Positions 1 to 6,381 of a stretch of DNA of 6,381 nt are shown here, piece by piece (the first letter of the stretch is position 1; every line of letters starts with the position of its first letter). The notes under the pieces were generated by a model that had not been told where the DNA came from, ran no database searches, and worked only from the letters and a program-made list of their open reading frames with translations. A program made the position numbers and the translations under genes. This DNA is from Bacteroidales bacterium UBA1077 (GTDB lineage: Bacteria; Bacteroidota; Bacteroidia; Bacteroidales; UBA932): contig DCCQ01000071.1 of NCBI GenBank assembly GCA_002314195.1, forward strand, positions 30,631 to 37,011, written 5' to 3'.

Positions 1-23
1 AAAAAGGCCGGAACAAGTTCCTT
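1..23 (-). repeat. Repeat A, copy 1
   Basis: This 23-base unit is identical to 118-140; its core is GGCCGGAACAAGTTCC, preceded by five A. Read on the minus strand it ends in GGCC followed by five T. The copy touches the window edge, so it may extend further left. Confidence 0.85.
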
Positions 24-27
24 GTTC
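1..27 (-). terminator. Possible intrinsic terminator, distal to mgsA
   Basis: On the minus strand GAACAAG (27-21), a GAA loop and CTTGTTC (17-11) form a perfect 7-base-pair stem. CGGCC and five T at 5-1 follow. The five bases between stem and T tract, and a stem that is not very GC-rich, make this weaker than a textbook terminator. It lies about 155 bases past the mgsA stop. Confidence 0.45.
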
Positions 28-48
28 ACCCCCAGCCACTTCGTGACA

Positions 49-87
49 GCCCCAGTGGGGCACCGGGGACCGTATTCCCCGGACCCC
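49..87. other. GC-rich inverted repeats with competing pairings
   Basis: CCGGGGA (63-69) and TCCCCGG (76-82) form a perfect 7-base-pair stem around a 6-base loop. The stem can be extended by GGGG (57-60) with CCCC (84-87) across a small internal loop. The same GGGG can instead pair with CCCC at 50-53 in a GCCCC-AGT-GGGGC hairpin (49-61). The two folds exclude each other in their outer part. The structure sits inside the 55-base insert between repeat A and repeat B, overlapping the start of B. Confidence 0.6.
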
Positions 88-104
88 TTGCGTCGCTCCG
101 CTCC
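84..104 (-). repeat. Repeat B, copy 1
   Basis: This 21-base unit reads GGAGCGGAGCGACGC then AAGGGG on the minus strand. It matches 146-166 at 18 of 21 bases, and matches the copy after tsaD (6356-6376) at 18 of 21 bases in the opposite genomic orientation. Confidence 0.7.
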
Positions 105-116
105 GGGCGGTTTGGC

Positions 117-140
117 AAAAAAGGCCGGAACAAGTTCCTT
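117..140 (-). terminator. Possible weak terminator, proximal to mgsA
   Basis: The second repeat A gives only a short GGAA-CTTG-TTCC hairpin on the minus strand, followed by GGCC and six T (122-117). The 7-base-pair stem of copy 1 is broken here because GTTC is replaced by ATCT at 141-144. It is the first T-tract structure after mgsA, so it could be the primary termination site with copy 1 as backup. Confidence 0.33.
118..140 (-). repeat. Repeat A, copy 2
   Basis: This unit is a perfect 23-base match to 1-23, preceded by one further A at 117. Similarity continues imperfectly for about nine bases (ATCTACCCC here, GTTCACCCC at 24-32) before the two copies diverge at the 55-base insert of copy 1. 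Confidence 0.85.
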
Positions 141-145
141 ATCTA

Positions 146-166
146 CCCCTTGTGTCGCTGCGCGCC
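146..166 (-). repeat. Repeat B, copy 2
   Basis: This copy differs from 84-104 at three of 21 positions (8, 15 and 19 of the unit). It lies 13 bases past the mgsA stop codon and is the first element that a leftward transcript would meet. Confidence 0.6.
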
Positions 167-179
167 AGCTCCCGGTGGA

Positions 180-635
180 TTAGAGCTTACGGTTTTTGTA
201 GGAGTCAATGCAGGCGGGGATTATTCGCTTGTAGTGCTCGCTGGTGTAGAGAGGGGAGGAAATGATGAAATCGGCGGTGCTGCGGTTGGTCGCGAACGGA
301 ATGTTGTACAAGGATGCGAGACGTGTAAGACCCATGACATCGTTCTGATGTCCCTGCATGATGAGGTTGTCGCAGAAAAAGACCAGCATGTCTATCTTAC
401 CTTCGGCGATCATCCCGCCGATCTCAAAGTCTCCTCCAAGCGGACCGCTGAGCATGCACACGACTGACGGCGCCTCCGGCCCCAACTTCTCTGTCAGAGC
501 CTCAGAGACGAGCCTGCCGGTCGTGCCGGTGCAGAACAGATGGCAACGTTTGAGAGAGCCTGCGTTGTAACGGACCCAATCCAATAGTTCCTGCTTCCTC
601 GAATCATGAGCTACCAATGCGATGTTTGTTATCAT
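180..635 (-). CDS. mgsA: Methylglyoxal synthase
   Basis: The product converts dihydroxyacetone phosphate to methylglyoxal and phosphate in the cytosol, the entry to the methylglyoxal bypass of lower glycolysis that relieves sugar-phosphate build-up when phosphate is scarce. It is 151 residues, full length for the family (E. coli 152). Motifs seen: ALVAHDSRK at residues 6-14 (H10, D11, K14), the phosphate-binding TGTTG at 36-40, SGPLGGD at 63-69 whose last Asp aligns with the catalytic Asp71 of E. coli, FFCD at 86-89, GHQND at 95-99 (H96 and D99 align with E. coli His98 and Asp101), and the family signature NIPFATNRSTADF at 111-123. All expected active-site residues are present. It starts 28 bases after the tamB stop, in an A/T-rich gap with no clear Shine-Dalgarno and no promoter that I can see, so it is probably co-transcribed with tamB. 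The stop is TAA at 182-180. Identity is very secure; its regulation is inferred. Confidence 0.97.
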   Translation of the reverse strand: MITNIALVAHDSRKQELLDWVRYNAGSLKRCHLFCTGTTGRLVSEALTEKLGPEAPSVVCMLSGPLGGDFEIGGMIAEGKIDMLVFFCDNLIMQGHQNDVMGLTRLASLYNIPFATNRSTADFIISSPLYTSEHYKRIIPACIDSYKNRKL

Positions 636-663
636 ATCTCTGAATATTAATTGTTTTTACCTT

Positions 664-3600
664 TTACGACTTTCCCCTGACCGTGTCTTTTGTGATGGAA
701 ACCCTCTTGACCTCCTTAGGGGAGTTTTCCACGGCCGACGCTCTCTGCTCCCGTTTCCTTCTGCTTGTGAAAATATTCCTGAAGAACTCTTTGAAGGTGT
801 TGAACTCCTTCTGGTACGCGATGCCGACACCACTTCTCTGAGTGTTGTCCAGGTAGGTTGTGTAGTCATCCGCCGAATGGGAGAACAGGTTCAGTCTCAA
901 TTGTCCGGACTTGTCCAGTTTGATTTCTATGTCAAGGTTCCCGACCACGTCTCCCTCTGATGAGGATGAGTTGGCATATTCCCTGTTGCCGACGTTGCCG
1001 TTGACTATCACTCTGTTGTTGAAGAGCTGTGTGGAGACGGCCACATCGAATATGTTGGTGCCGCTTTCACTGGACTGGTAGTTCAGGCCGAAGTCAAGTG
1101 GAATGTCGAGTTTCTGGAGGATATTGTTGAGTTGTCCGGCCATGATTTCCGCCACGTTGGAGTAGATCATGTTGGTGTTGTTGACTACGCCAGACTGTTC
1201 ATCAGGCATGAAACTTCCGGAGATAAGGAGTGAAAGAAACTGCCTCTGCACCTTGTCCTCAGTGTTTAGGGCGCTCTCTACCCTGGACTTTGTGGTCGGA
1301 TCCAGATCCGGAACCTCGATTGAGAACGTGAGTTTTGGTTCGCGCATCTTTCCTGACACTCCTATCCCACAGTTCACGATCCTTCTCGCGGAAACGGAGG
1401 TCGTGTCAGCGATCAAAGTGGCCACGGAAGCCTTTGTTGAATATATTCCATTGATATTCAAGTCGCTGTCCATCACGTCCCCATTGAAGCGGATTGAACT
1501 TCCGTCCGAGATCGCAAAGTCTCTTTTGGCGATGTCCATGGCGTTGAAATGGAAGTTTCCGGATCTGAGGGTATAGTCTCCGTTGATCGTGAAGAGATCC
1601 CTTCCGGGACGGACTTCTATGTCGATGATTCCCTGTCCTCGTCCATTCAGCACATTTCCGGCTGAACGGTCGATTTCCACGTAGGCTTCCGTGCGCTGGT
1701 CTGCGTCAACCCTTAGCCTTATTCCGAAATCACTGCCTTTGCCATGTCTTGACGCTATGCCGCTCATCATGGCCTCGTAAGGGTCCACATTGACTTCCTT
1801 GAAAACTTCCTTGAACGTGAGAAGGTCATTCTTTCCGTCGTTGGAGGCATTGTCTATAGGAATATGTATGCGACCATCCTTGTCTGTCCTGACATTCACA
1901 TCAAGCTGCACGGCATCAAACGGCCCTTTTATGATCACATCCCCACTGGCGAAAAGATGGCCGTAGAACGCCTGGTTGTCACTCTCTGTCATGTCGATGG
2001 CCTCGATGCCCTGCATCTTTATCCTGGTGTCGAGACGGAATTTCTTCAGATGGTCGAACAATAATCCTCCCTCGATGTGGCCGGTGCCGTCAAAGCGGTC
2101 TTTGATTGATAGCCCGTCGAAGAACAGCCCCTGGTCATTGACCGTGAATGGACCGTTGACATAGTATGGCACATTGGTAAAACCAACCTTCAGCAACGCG
2201 TTGTTGAATCTTGTCCCGTCGCTGGACAGGGACAGTGAGTCCAAGGTGCCACGCAGATTGACCTTGCCGCTCATCGAACCTCCCATCTGGCTGAAAACGG
2301 ATTCCAGAGCCGGGGCTATGTAGCCGACATTAAGCCCGTCAAAATCAGCTGTGGCGTCTATCTTCCGGTCTTTGAAGAAGTAGTCTCCTGTAAGGCTCAG
2401 TGTCTTGGCTCCGTCGATGTCGTTCTTGGCGATGAAACGCATCTTCCCGTCATCGAGCGAACTGGCCAACCGCAAGGTTCCCATCCGCTGCCCCGCGACC
2501 TCGGTGGAGTCCGATGTAAGATTCATCATCAGTCCGGCGTCGCTGTTCCATGGTGACGAGATGATGGCATGGCCGGTTGCGAGACCGGATATTCCGAAAC
2601 GCTCCCCGAGGAATTTATTGAGAAGTCCAAGGTCGAACCTCACGAGATTTACTGAAAGCGTGTCCTTCCTTGTGGATGAATATCCACCATCGACCTTGAT
2701 GGATTGGTCCGCGCATCTTGCTGTGAGGTTGTCAACTCTGATGTCCTTCCCTGTTACATCAATCGCGGATTCTGACACGCTCCAAGCCGCGTCATCGTAC
2801 CAAATGTAGGAAGGCAGGGTCTTTGCGTTGACGGTCAGTTCACCTGAGCGTGTGCGTCCGATCCTGCCGGAAAGATAGACCTCCCCCTTGTTGACCGGCC
2901 CCGATTCATTGTCGTACGTGAAGCCGGCCCCGAAACTGTCATCCTTGGCGTACAGCATCACGTTGTCGCTCAGCAGGCTCAGACCTGCCACGGAAACGGC
3001 GGAACATGTCAATGACGCGTTCAGGCTGCTGTCCTTGTTGTCAAGGATCAAATCTATGTCTTTGAGGAAATTATTGTGCAAAGCGACTCTTGGTGACTTT
3101 ACAGAAGCGGTCACATTCCCGTCATTGCTGATGTTCAGACGCATTTTTGTGCCTTGGCCGATATATAGCCCCGGTTTCAGGAACGAAAGGATGTCCCTGG
3201 CGTCTCCGACATCCAGGTCAAGGACATATTCCTCTCCGTTCCATTGGGAAACGCTGCCCTTATAGAGCGAAGGAAGCTCTCTTTGGACAGTGAGTCCCTG
3301 AAAATCTTTGATCAGGCTTGTGAATGGTCTGGAGCCTACATAACTTCCGTTGGCAAAAGTGGAGGTGATGTTGGCCCTATTGACATTGTCGTTGGAGTGG
3401 GATTTTACGCAGATGTCGCCGATTTCGTGCCATCCGTTGTCATTCTCAAGTGTGAGCCCCAGGATGTCAAGGTCTCCTATCAGATCCCCGCGGTTGATGT
3501 TCATGTAGTTGGCGTTGATCCGGCCCGAGATCTTGGAATTCTCCCTGCTGTCCAGATTCAGGGCATGGAGGTCGGCGTAACCGATTGACGCATAGAATTT

Positions 3601-5199
3601 ATAGAGGCCGTTGCGGGTCTTGTCTGAAAGCGTGAACAGGCCCTGGAACAGAAAGTTCAGGTTCGGGTCGCTGCAGACGATACGGCCGTCGAATGCGTTG
3701 TCCGAATATGTCCCCGCCGCCACTATGTTTGAGTAGTTGTAGCCGAGCGCCGACAATTTCTCCACAGACAGCGAATCAATCTTCAGACTTGTCTGGCCGT
3801 TGCCCAAAGTCATACCCACCGCTCCTTTCAGGGTGATTTCGCCTAATTGCTTGACTCCTGCGAGTTTGCCTGCGTTGAGGTTTATGGCGGAGACATTCCC
3901 GGTGATTCCGATCGGCTTCCTTTTGATTAGAAGGTCTCTTATTCCCGCATCCGCGCTCAGGACGCCGAGCGGAGATGTGAGATCACCTTTCACTTTCAGT
4001 TTGTTCAAGGTTCCCTTGACGTTACCGCTGAACAGGAATCTTGTCCCTGCCGCGAACTTCGACAGATCCACCGATGCGCCCGGGGCAAAGCCTTTGACGA
4101 ATGTGCCAAGCCCATCGGTCGTGAATCCCAGATTGTCAAGCCTGAAATCCATAACCATGCCGCTGGCGATCGGAAGTCCGGACAACCTTCCGTCAACTGT
4201 CCCCGAGACTCCGCTTTTGGCTTCCGAGAAATCAAAGTTCCTTATTGCCATGTCTCTGACGGGGCCATGCACATCGGCTTCCTTGAGATTAATCACGGAT
4301 TTCATCTTGAGCAGGGCGGGTGCGAAATATGAGAGACTCTTGAAATCCACTCTGGTGTTGAATATTCCTGCTGTCATGACTACCTCGTTGATGTATTTCG
4401 AGAAAGAGGAGACTCCGGCATATTCCATGGAATATTCAGTCATGCTTATGTCGGACCATTTGTCCTGGATGTGCAGATTGCGTATAGAGGTTTTTCCTTT
4501 CTCGATTGTGGTTTTGCCTGACATTGCCAGGATGTCATAGCCGCTTCGTTCAATCGCGGAGAGGTTTGTCACATCTCCGCTGACACGTCCTCCACTGTAC
4601 TCAAGGTCGTGGAGCCGGAGCTCACGCGCCGTGACATCCAGGTTCTTCCAGTCTATGCCATATTCCCTGAGCGGGGAAGTGCCGGTCATGTTGACAAGCC
4701 TGAAACGGAAGTTCTTGATATGCACCCTGCCTGCGTCAATCTTTATTGAAAGAGGTTTCTTTTCTTTCTTTTCAGCAGGTTTCTTGAAAAGTCGTCCGAG
4801 GTTGCCGCCCCGGTCGTCTTTGGCCAGGACGAACAGACCGTCGCTGACGCTGAGCCTTTTTATGTGCAGTGTCCCGTCGTTTCTCAAGCCTTTGATGGAA
4901 AATGTGACGACGATTGAGCCGGCTCTTGCGACAGTGTCAACACGTTCTCCGTCCCAGTCCACGACCGGCTCGTTGTCCAGAATGGTGACATCCTTGAGAA
5001 CCAAAGCGGTGAAAGGTTTCAGATGAACTTTCGAGAACTCTATCCTACCGTTCAGCGCATCGCCCAAAGCCGCGACGGCTTTTCTGGCCACGAAAGTCTG
5101 GACCGCCGGAGTCTGAAGCAGAATCCAGCAGGCGAACAGCAGCGCCAGCAGCGCCACAATGATCCCCCAGAATATCTTTAGAGCCTTTTTCAACAACAT
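664..5199 (-). CDS. tamB: TamB-family translocation/assembly module protein (DUF490), inner-membrane anchored
   Basis: TamB proteins are AsmA-like, groove-shaped beta proteins that span the periplasm; the family is linked to outer-membrane protein assembly and to phospholipid transport to the outer membrane. This one has 1511 residues, longer than E. coli TamB (about 1260). Residues 4-8 are Lys-rich and 9-28 form one hydrophobic segment, a signal anchor. Residues 49-75 have the N-terminal pattern of a small repeat ending in LVLKDVTILD. A Lys-rich stretch lies at 139-149, then roughly 900 residues of alternating beta-type sequence. The C-terminal DUF490 domain runs from about residue 1070 to 1478: it includes FYGHLFASGDVIIKG, the GRGQGIIDI segment, and a closing amphipathic strand with RSGVGIAYQKEFNTFKEFF. 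The last 33 residues are charged and look disordered. The reading frame stays open far upstream, antisense to tsaD, but the ATG at 5199 is chosen because it begins just before the anchor and lies downstream of a TAnnTTTG promoter. The partner Omp85 protein (TamL in Bacteroidota) is not in this window. Confidence 0.93.
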   Translation of the reverse strand: MLLKKALKIFWGIIVALLALLFACWILLQTPAVQTFVARKAVAALGDALNGRIEFSKVHLKPFTALVLKDVTILDNEPVVDWDGERVDTVARAGSIVVTFSIKGLRNDGTLHIKRLSVSDGLFVLAKDDRGGNLGRLFKKPAEKKEKKPLSIKIDAGRVHIKNFRFRLVNMTGTSPLREYGIDWKNLDVTARELRLHDLEYSGGRVSGDVTNLSAIERSGYDILAMSGKTTIEKGKTSIRNLHIQDKWSDISMTEYSMEYAGVSSFSKYINEVVMTAGIFNTRVDFKSLSYFAPALLKMKSVINLKEADVHGPVRDMAIRNFDFSEAKSGVSGTVDGRLSGLPIASGMVMDFRLDNLGFTTDGLGTFVKGFAPGASVDLSKFAAGTRFLFSGNVKGTLNKLKVKGDLTSPLGVLSADAGIRDLLIKRKPIGITGNVSAINLNAGKLAGVKQLGEITLKGAVGMTLGNGQTSLKIDSLSVEKLSALGYNYSNIVAAGTYSDNAFDGRIVCSDPNLNFLFQGLFTLSDKTRNGLYKFYASIGYADLHALNLDSRENSKISGRINANYMNINRGDLIGDLDILGLTLENDNGWHEIGDICVKSHSNDNVNRANITSTFANGSYVGSRPFTSLIKDFQGLTVQRELPSLYKGSVSQWNGEEYVLDLDVGDARDILSFLKPGLYIGQGTKMRLNISNDGNVTASVKSPRVALHNNFLKDIDLILDNKDSSLNASLTCSAVSVAGLSLLSDNVMLYAKDDSFGAGFTYDNESGPVNKGEVYLSGRIGRTRSGELTVNAKTLPSYIWYDDAAWSVSESAIDVTGKDIRVDNLTARCADQSIKVDGGYSSTRKDTLSVNLVRFDLGLLNKFLGERFGISGLATGHAIISSPWNSDAGLMMNLTSDSTEVAGQRMGTLRLASSLDDGKMRFIAKNDIDGAKTLSLTGDYFFKDRKIDATADFDGLNVGYIAPALESVFSQMGGSMSGKVNLRGTLDSLSLSSDGTRFNNALLKVGFTNVPYYVNGPFTVNDQGLFFDGLSIKDRFDGTGHIEGGLLFDHLKKFRLDTRIKMQGIEAIDMTESDNQAFYGHLFASGDVIIKGPFDAVQLDVNVRTDKDGRIHIPIDNASNDGKNDLLTFKEVFKEVNVDPYEAMMSGIASRHGKGSDFGIRLRVDADQRTEAYVEIDRSAGNVLNGRGQGIIDIEVRPGRDLFTINGDYTLRSGNFHFNAMDIAKRDFAISDGSSIRFNGDVMDSDLNINGIYSTKASVATLIADTTSVSARRIVNCGIGVSGKMREPKLTFSIEVPDLDPTTKSRVESALNTEDKVQRQFLSLLISGSFMPDEQSGVVNNTNMIYSNVAEIMAGQLNNILQKLDIPLDFGLNYQSSESGTNIFDVAVSTQLFNNRVIVNGNVGNREYANSSSSEGDVVGNLDIEIKLDKSGQLRLNLFSHSADDYTTYLDNTQRSGVGIAYQKEFNTFKEFFRNIFTSRRKREQRASAVENSPKEVKRVSITKDTVRGKS

Positions 5200-5235
5200 C
5201 TGGCCATGGCGATCTGCGTCCGTGGCTTGTAACAA

Positions 5236-5269
5236 CAAAGATACTAAATATCCGTTGGATTGCCGAAAA
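5236..5269 (-). promoter_or_regulatory. Predicted Bacteroidota-type promoter for tamB-mgsA
   Basis: On the minus strand TATCTTTG occupies 5243-5236, again an exact TAnnTTTG -7 box. No TTG is found at the ideal upstream distance; the nearest candidate for the -33 region is TTTTCGG (5269-5263), 19 bases away, so that element is weak. Transcription would start near 5229-5231, giving a leader of about 30 bases to the tamB ATG at 5199. The region lies between the two divergent genes, where a promoter is required. With no promoter seen before mgsA, it probably serves both genes. Confidence 0.62.
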
Positions 5270-5283
5270 TAGTTGTATCTTTG
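5255..5283 (+). promoter_or_regulatory. Predicted Bacteroidota-type promoter for tsaD
   Basis: TATCTTTG at 5276-5283 is an exact match to the TAnnTTTG -7 consensus of the Bacteroidota primary sigma factor. A TTG at 5255-5257, 18 bases upstream, fits the -33 element. Transcription would begin near 5288-5291. This leaves a leader of about 20 bases before the ATG at 5311 but only about 5-8 before the ATG at 5296, which supports the downstream start. The promoter is inferred from sequence alone. Confidence 0.7.
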
Positions 5284-5310
5284 CCATTCGATAAAATGTC
5301 TTTGAAGAAT

Positions 5311-6333
5311 ATGTCGGATTATATCCTTGGAATCGAATCGAGTTGCGACGACACATCGGCCGCCGTGATCAAGGACGGATTCCTGCTCTCCAACGTGATA
5401 GCGAGCCAGCAGGTCCACAAGGATTATGGAGGAGTCGTCCCTGAACTCGCCTCCAGAGCCCATGAACAGAACATTGTGCCTGTAGTCAGCCAGGCTCTTG
5501 ACAAGGCCGGTATCAAGGCCTCCGATCTCACGGCCATCGCTTTCACCCGAGGTCCTGGACTTCTGGGCTCGCTGCTTGTCGGCACATCTTTCGCCAAGGC
5601 GCTTGGTGTGGCCTTGAATATCCCCATAATCATGGTCAATCACCTTCAGGGGCATATTCTCGCCGACTTCGTGAAGCAGGAGGGTAAGGAGAATAGGCAG
5701 CCGTCGTTTCCGTATCTTTGTCTGCTGGTTTCGGGAGGCAATTCGCAGATTGTCAAGGTGAACGGCCCTTTGGACTACGAGATTCTCGGACAGACCATCG
5801 ACGACGCCGTGGGTGAGGCGTTTGACAAGTGCTCCAAGATGATGGGGCTTGGCTATCCCGGTGGACCTGTGATCGACAGACTGGCCAAATTGGGTGACCC
5901 CAACCGGTTCAAGTTCGCGAAGCCGCAGATTCCGGGGCTGGACTACAGTTTCAGCGGAGTGAAGACCTCGCTGCTGTATTTCGTGCGTGACGAGATGGCG
6001 AAGGATCCGGAATTTATGGAAAAGAACAAGGAGGACATCTGCGCCAGTTTCCAGAAGACATTGATAGACATCCTGATGGACAAACTGATCAAGGCCGCCA
6101 GACTGACCGGGATCAAGGACGTGACAATCGGCGGGGGAGTCTCGGCCAATAGTGGCCTGCGGTCCAGAATCGAGGAGGAAGGCCGTAAGCGTGGCTGGAA
6201 CACCTACCTTCCGGAGTTCAAATTCACAACGGACAACGCCGCCATGATCGCCATAGCCGGTTGGTTTCACTACCTCGCCGGCGAACGCACTCCGCTTGAT
6301 GTCGCCCCCGTCTCCCGCATCGCTGATTATTAA
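5311..6333 (+). CDS. tsaD: tRNA N6-adenosine threonylcarbamoyltransferase
   Basis: TsaD (Kae1/Gcp family) transfers the threonylcarbamoyl group from threonylcarbamoyl-AMP to A37 of tRNAs that read ANN codons, making t6A. In bacteria it works in the cytoplasm with TsaB and TsaE, neither of which is encoded here. The product is 340 residues, the usual size (E. coli 337). The N-terminal ILGIESSCDDTSAAV at 5-19 is the ASKHA ATPase-fold start. The metal-binding HLQGH at 111-115 (H111, H115) and the third ligand D308 in FTTDNAAMIA are intact. VSGGNSQ at 140-146 carries Asn where E. coli has His, a variant I associate with Bacteroidota. DYSFSGVKT at 211-219 and GGVSANSGLR at 274-283 are also diagnostic. 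The start at 5311 fits family N-termini (M-S-D-Y-ILGIESS). An in-frame ATG at 5296 would add five residues but would leave almost no leader after the predicted promoter. It is divergent from tamB. Confidence 0.97.
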   Translation: MSDYILGIESSCDDTSAAVIKDGFLLSNVIASQQVHKDYGGVVPELASRAHEQNIVPVVSQALDKAGIKASDLTAIAFTRGPGLLGSLLVGTSFAKALGVALNIPIIMVNHLQGHILADFVKQEGKENRQPSFPYLCLLVSGGNSQIVKVNGPLDYEILGQTIDDAVGEAFDKCSKMMGLGYPGGPVIDRLAKLGDPNRFKFAKPQIPGLDYSFSGVKTSLLYFVRDEMAKDPEFMEKNKEDICASFQKTLIDILMDKLIKAARLTGIKDVTIGGGVSANSGLRSRIEEEGRKRGWNTYLPEFKFTTDNAAMIAIAGWFHYLAGERTPLDVAPVSRIADY

Positions 6334-6355
6334 TGAATATATGAAAGTGAAATTA

Positions 6356-6376
6356 GGAGCGAAGCGACCGAAGGGG
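6356..6376 (+). repeat. Repeat B, copy 3, downstream of tsaD
   Basis: It reads GGAGCGAAGCGACCG then AAGGGG on the plus strand, 22 bases after the tsaD stop. It differs from the reverse complement of 84-104 at three of 21 positions. Relative to transcription of the adjacent gene it has the same sense as the copies after mgsA. CGAA at 6369-6372 can pair with TTCG at 6378-6381 as a short hairpin at the window edge. Confidence 0.65.
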
Positions 6377-6381
6377 TTTCG

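Larger units (their letters stand above)
1..179. repeat. Gene-free composite repeat region downstream of mgsA
   Basis: No gene is credible here. The stretch is built from two alternating short repeats: A at 1-23 and 118-140, and B at 84-104 and 146-166. In the direction of mgsA transcription the order is B, A, B, A, that is two B-A modules. The module nearer the gene is compact (118-166). The farther one (1-104) has an extra 55 bases between A and B, bounded by ACCCC at 28-32 and ACCCC at 83-87, and those bases hold GC-rich hairpins. This looks like an intergenic repeat and terminator cluster, not a mobile element: there is no transposase and there are no long terminal inverted repeats. Confidence 0.7.

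Noticed and set aside
1..179. CRISPR array or insertion sequence end in the repeat region
   Set aside because: There are only two copies of each repeat, with unequal spacing and no unique spacers of constant length, and no transposase or long terminal inverted repeats are present.
150..467. 105-codon open frame on the plus strand overlapping mgsA
   Set aside because: It runs antisense to conserved methylglyoxal synthase codons and shows no recognisable domain.
3800..4540. 246-codon open frame on the plus strand inside tamB
   Set aside because: Its translation is rich in Ser, Pro and Leu with no domain, it is antisense to well-formed TamB sequence, and it has no promoter or ribosome binding site. 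Long antisense frames are expected opposite a 4.5-kb gene of moderate GC content.
5122..5136. Possible lipobox (L-F-A-C, residues 21-24) in TamB
   Set aside because: The -2 residue is Phe, the hydrophobic stretch continues past the Cys (WILL), and the segment fits an uncleaved signal anchor as usual for TamB.
5045..5356. 103-codon minus-strand frame covering the tamB start and the divergent promoter
   Set aside because: It overlaps the N-terminal anchor of tamB in another frame and the first codons of tsaD, and its translation is not protein-like.
5200..6270. In-frame upstream extension of the tamB reading frame for 357 codons on the minus strand, antisense to tsaD
   Set aside because: The extension lies opposite the fully conserved tsaD gene, crosses the divergent promoter, and would place the TamB signal anchor in the middle of the protein. 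Its translation looks like none of the families I know.
6341..6381. Open frame from the ATG at 6341 to the window edge (MKVKLGAKRPKGF...)
   Set aside because: It is mostly repeat B, only 13 codons are visible, and no domain can be judged. A real gene starting there cannot be excluded but is not supported.

Overview
The window looks like ordinary chromosome from a member of the Bacteroidota, probably order Bacteroidales. The evidence is two promoters with the TAnnTTTG -7 box used by the primary sigma factor of this phylum, start codons without a strong Shine-Dalgarno sequence, a TsaD with the SGGN variant motif I associate with this phylum, and a very large TamB/DUF490 protein encoded divergently from tsaD. 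Genus cannot be read from the sequence alone.

Layout, left to right. Positions 1-179 hold no gene. They carry a compact set of alternating repeats (A and B), GC-rich hairpins and T-tract terminator candidates, all downstream of mgsA. mgsA (180-635, minus) encodes methylglyoxal synthase. It follows tamB (664-5199, minus) by 28 bases, and the two are probably one transcription unit read leftward. tamB encodes a 1511-residue inner-membrane-anchored, beta-rich TamB-family protein. Positions 5200-5310 are a divergent promoter region with two identical TATCTTTG boxes facing outward. tsaD (5311-6333, plus) encodes the tRNA N6-threonylcarbamoyladenosine transferase. The last 48 bases, after tsaD, contain a third copy of repeat B.

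The three genes serve unrelated housekeeping roles: tRNA modification (TsaD), envelope biogenesis (TamB) and a bypass of lower glycolysis (MgsA). What links them is shared DNA, meaning a divergent promoter at 5236-5283 and a tamB-mgsA readthrough unit. The same short repeat family lies just past the 3' end of both transcription units, in the same sense relative to each transcript.

I see no mobile element, CRISPR array, tRNA, rRNA, toxin-antitoxin or defence gene, and no evidence for a new multi-gene system. The points most worth a second look are the repeat family at the transcript ends and the divergent promoter.
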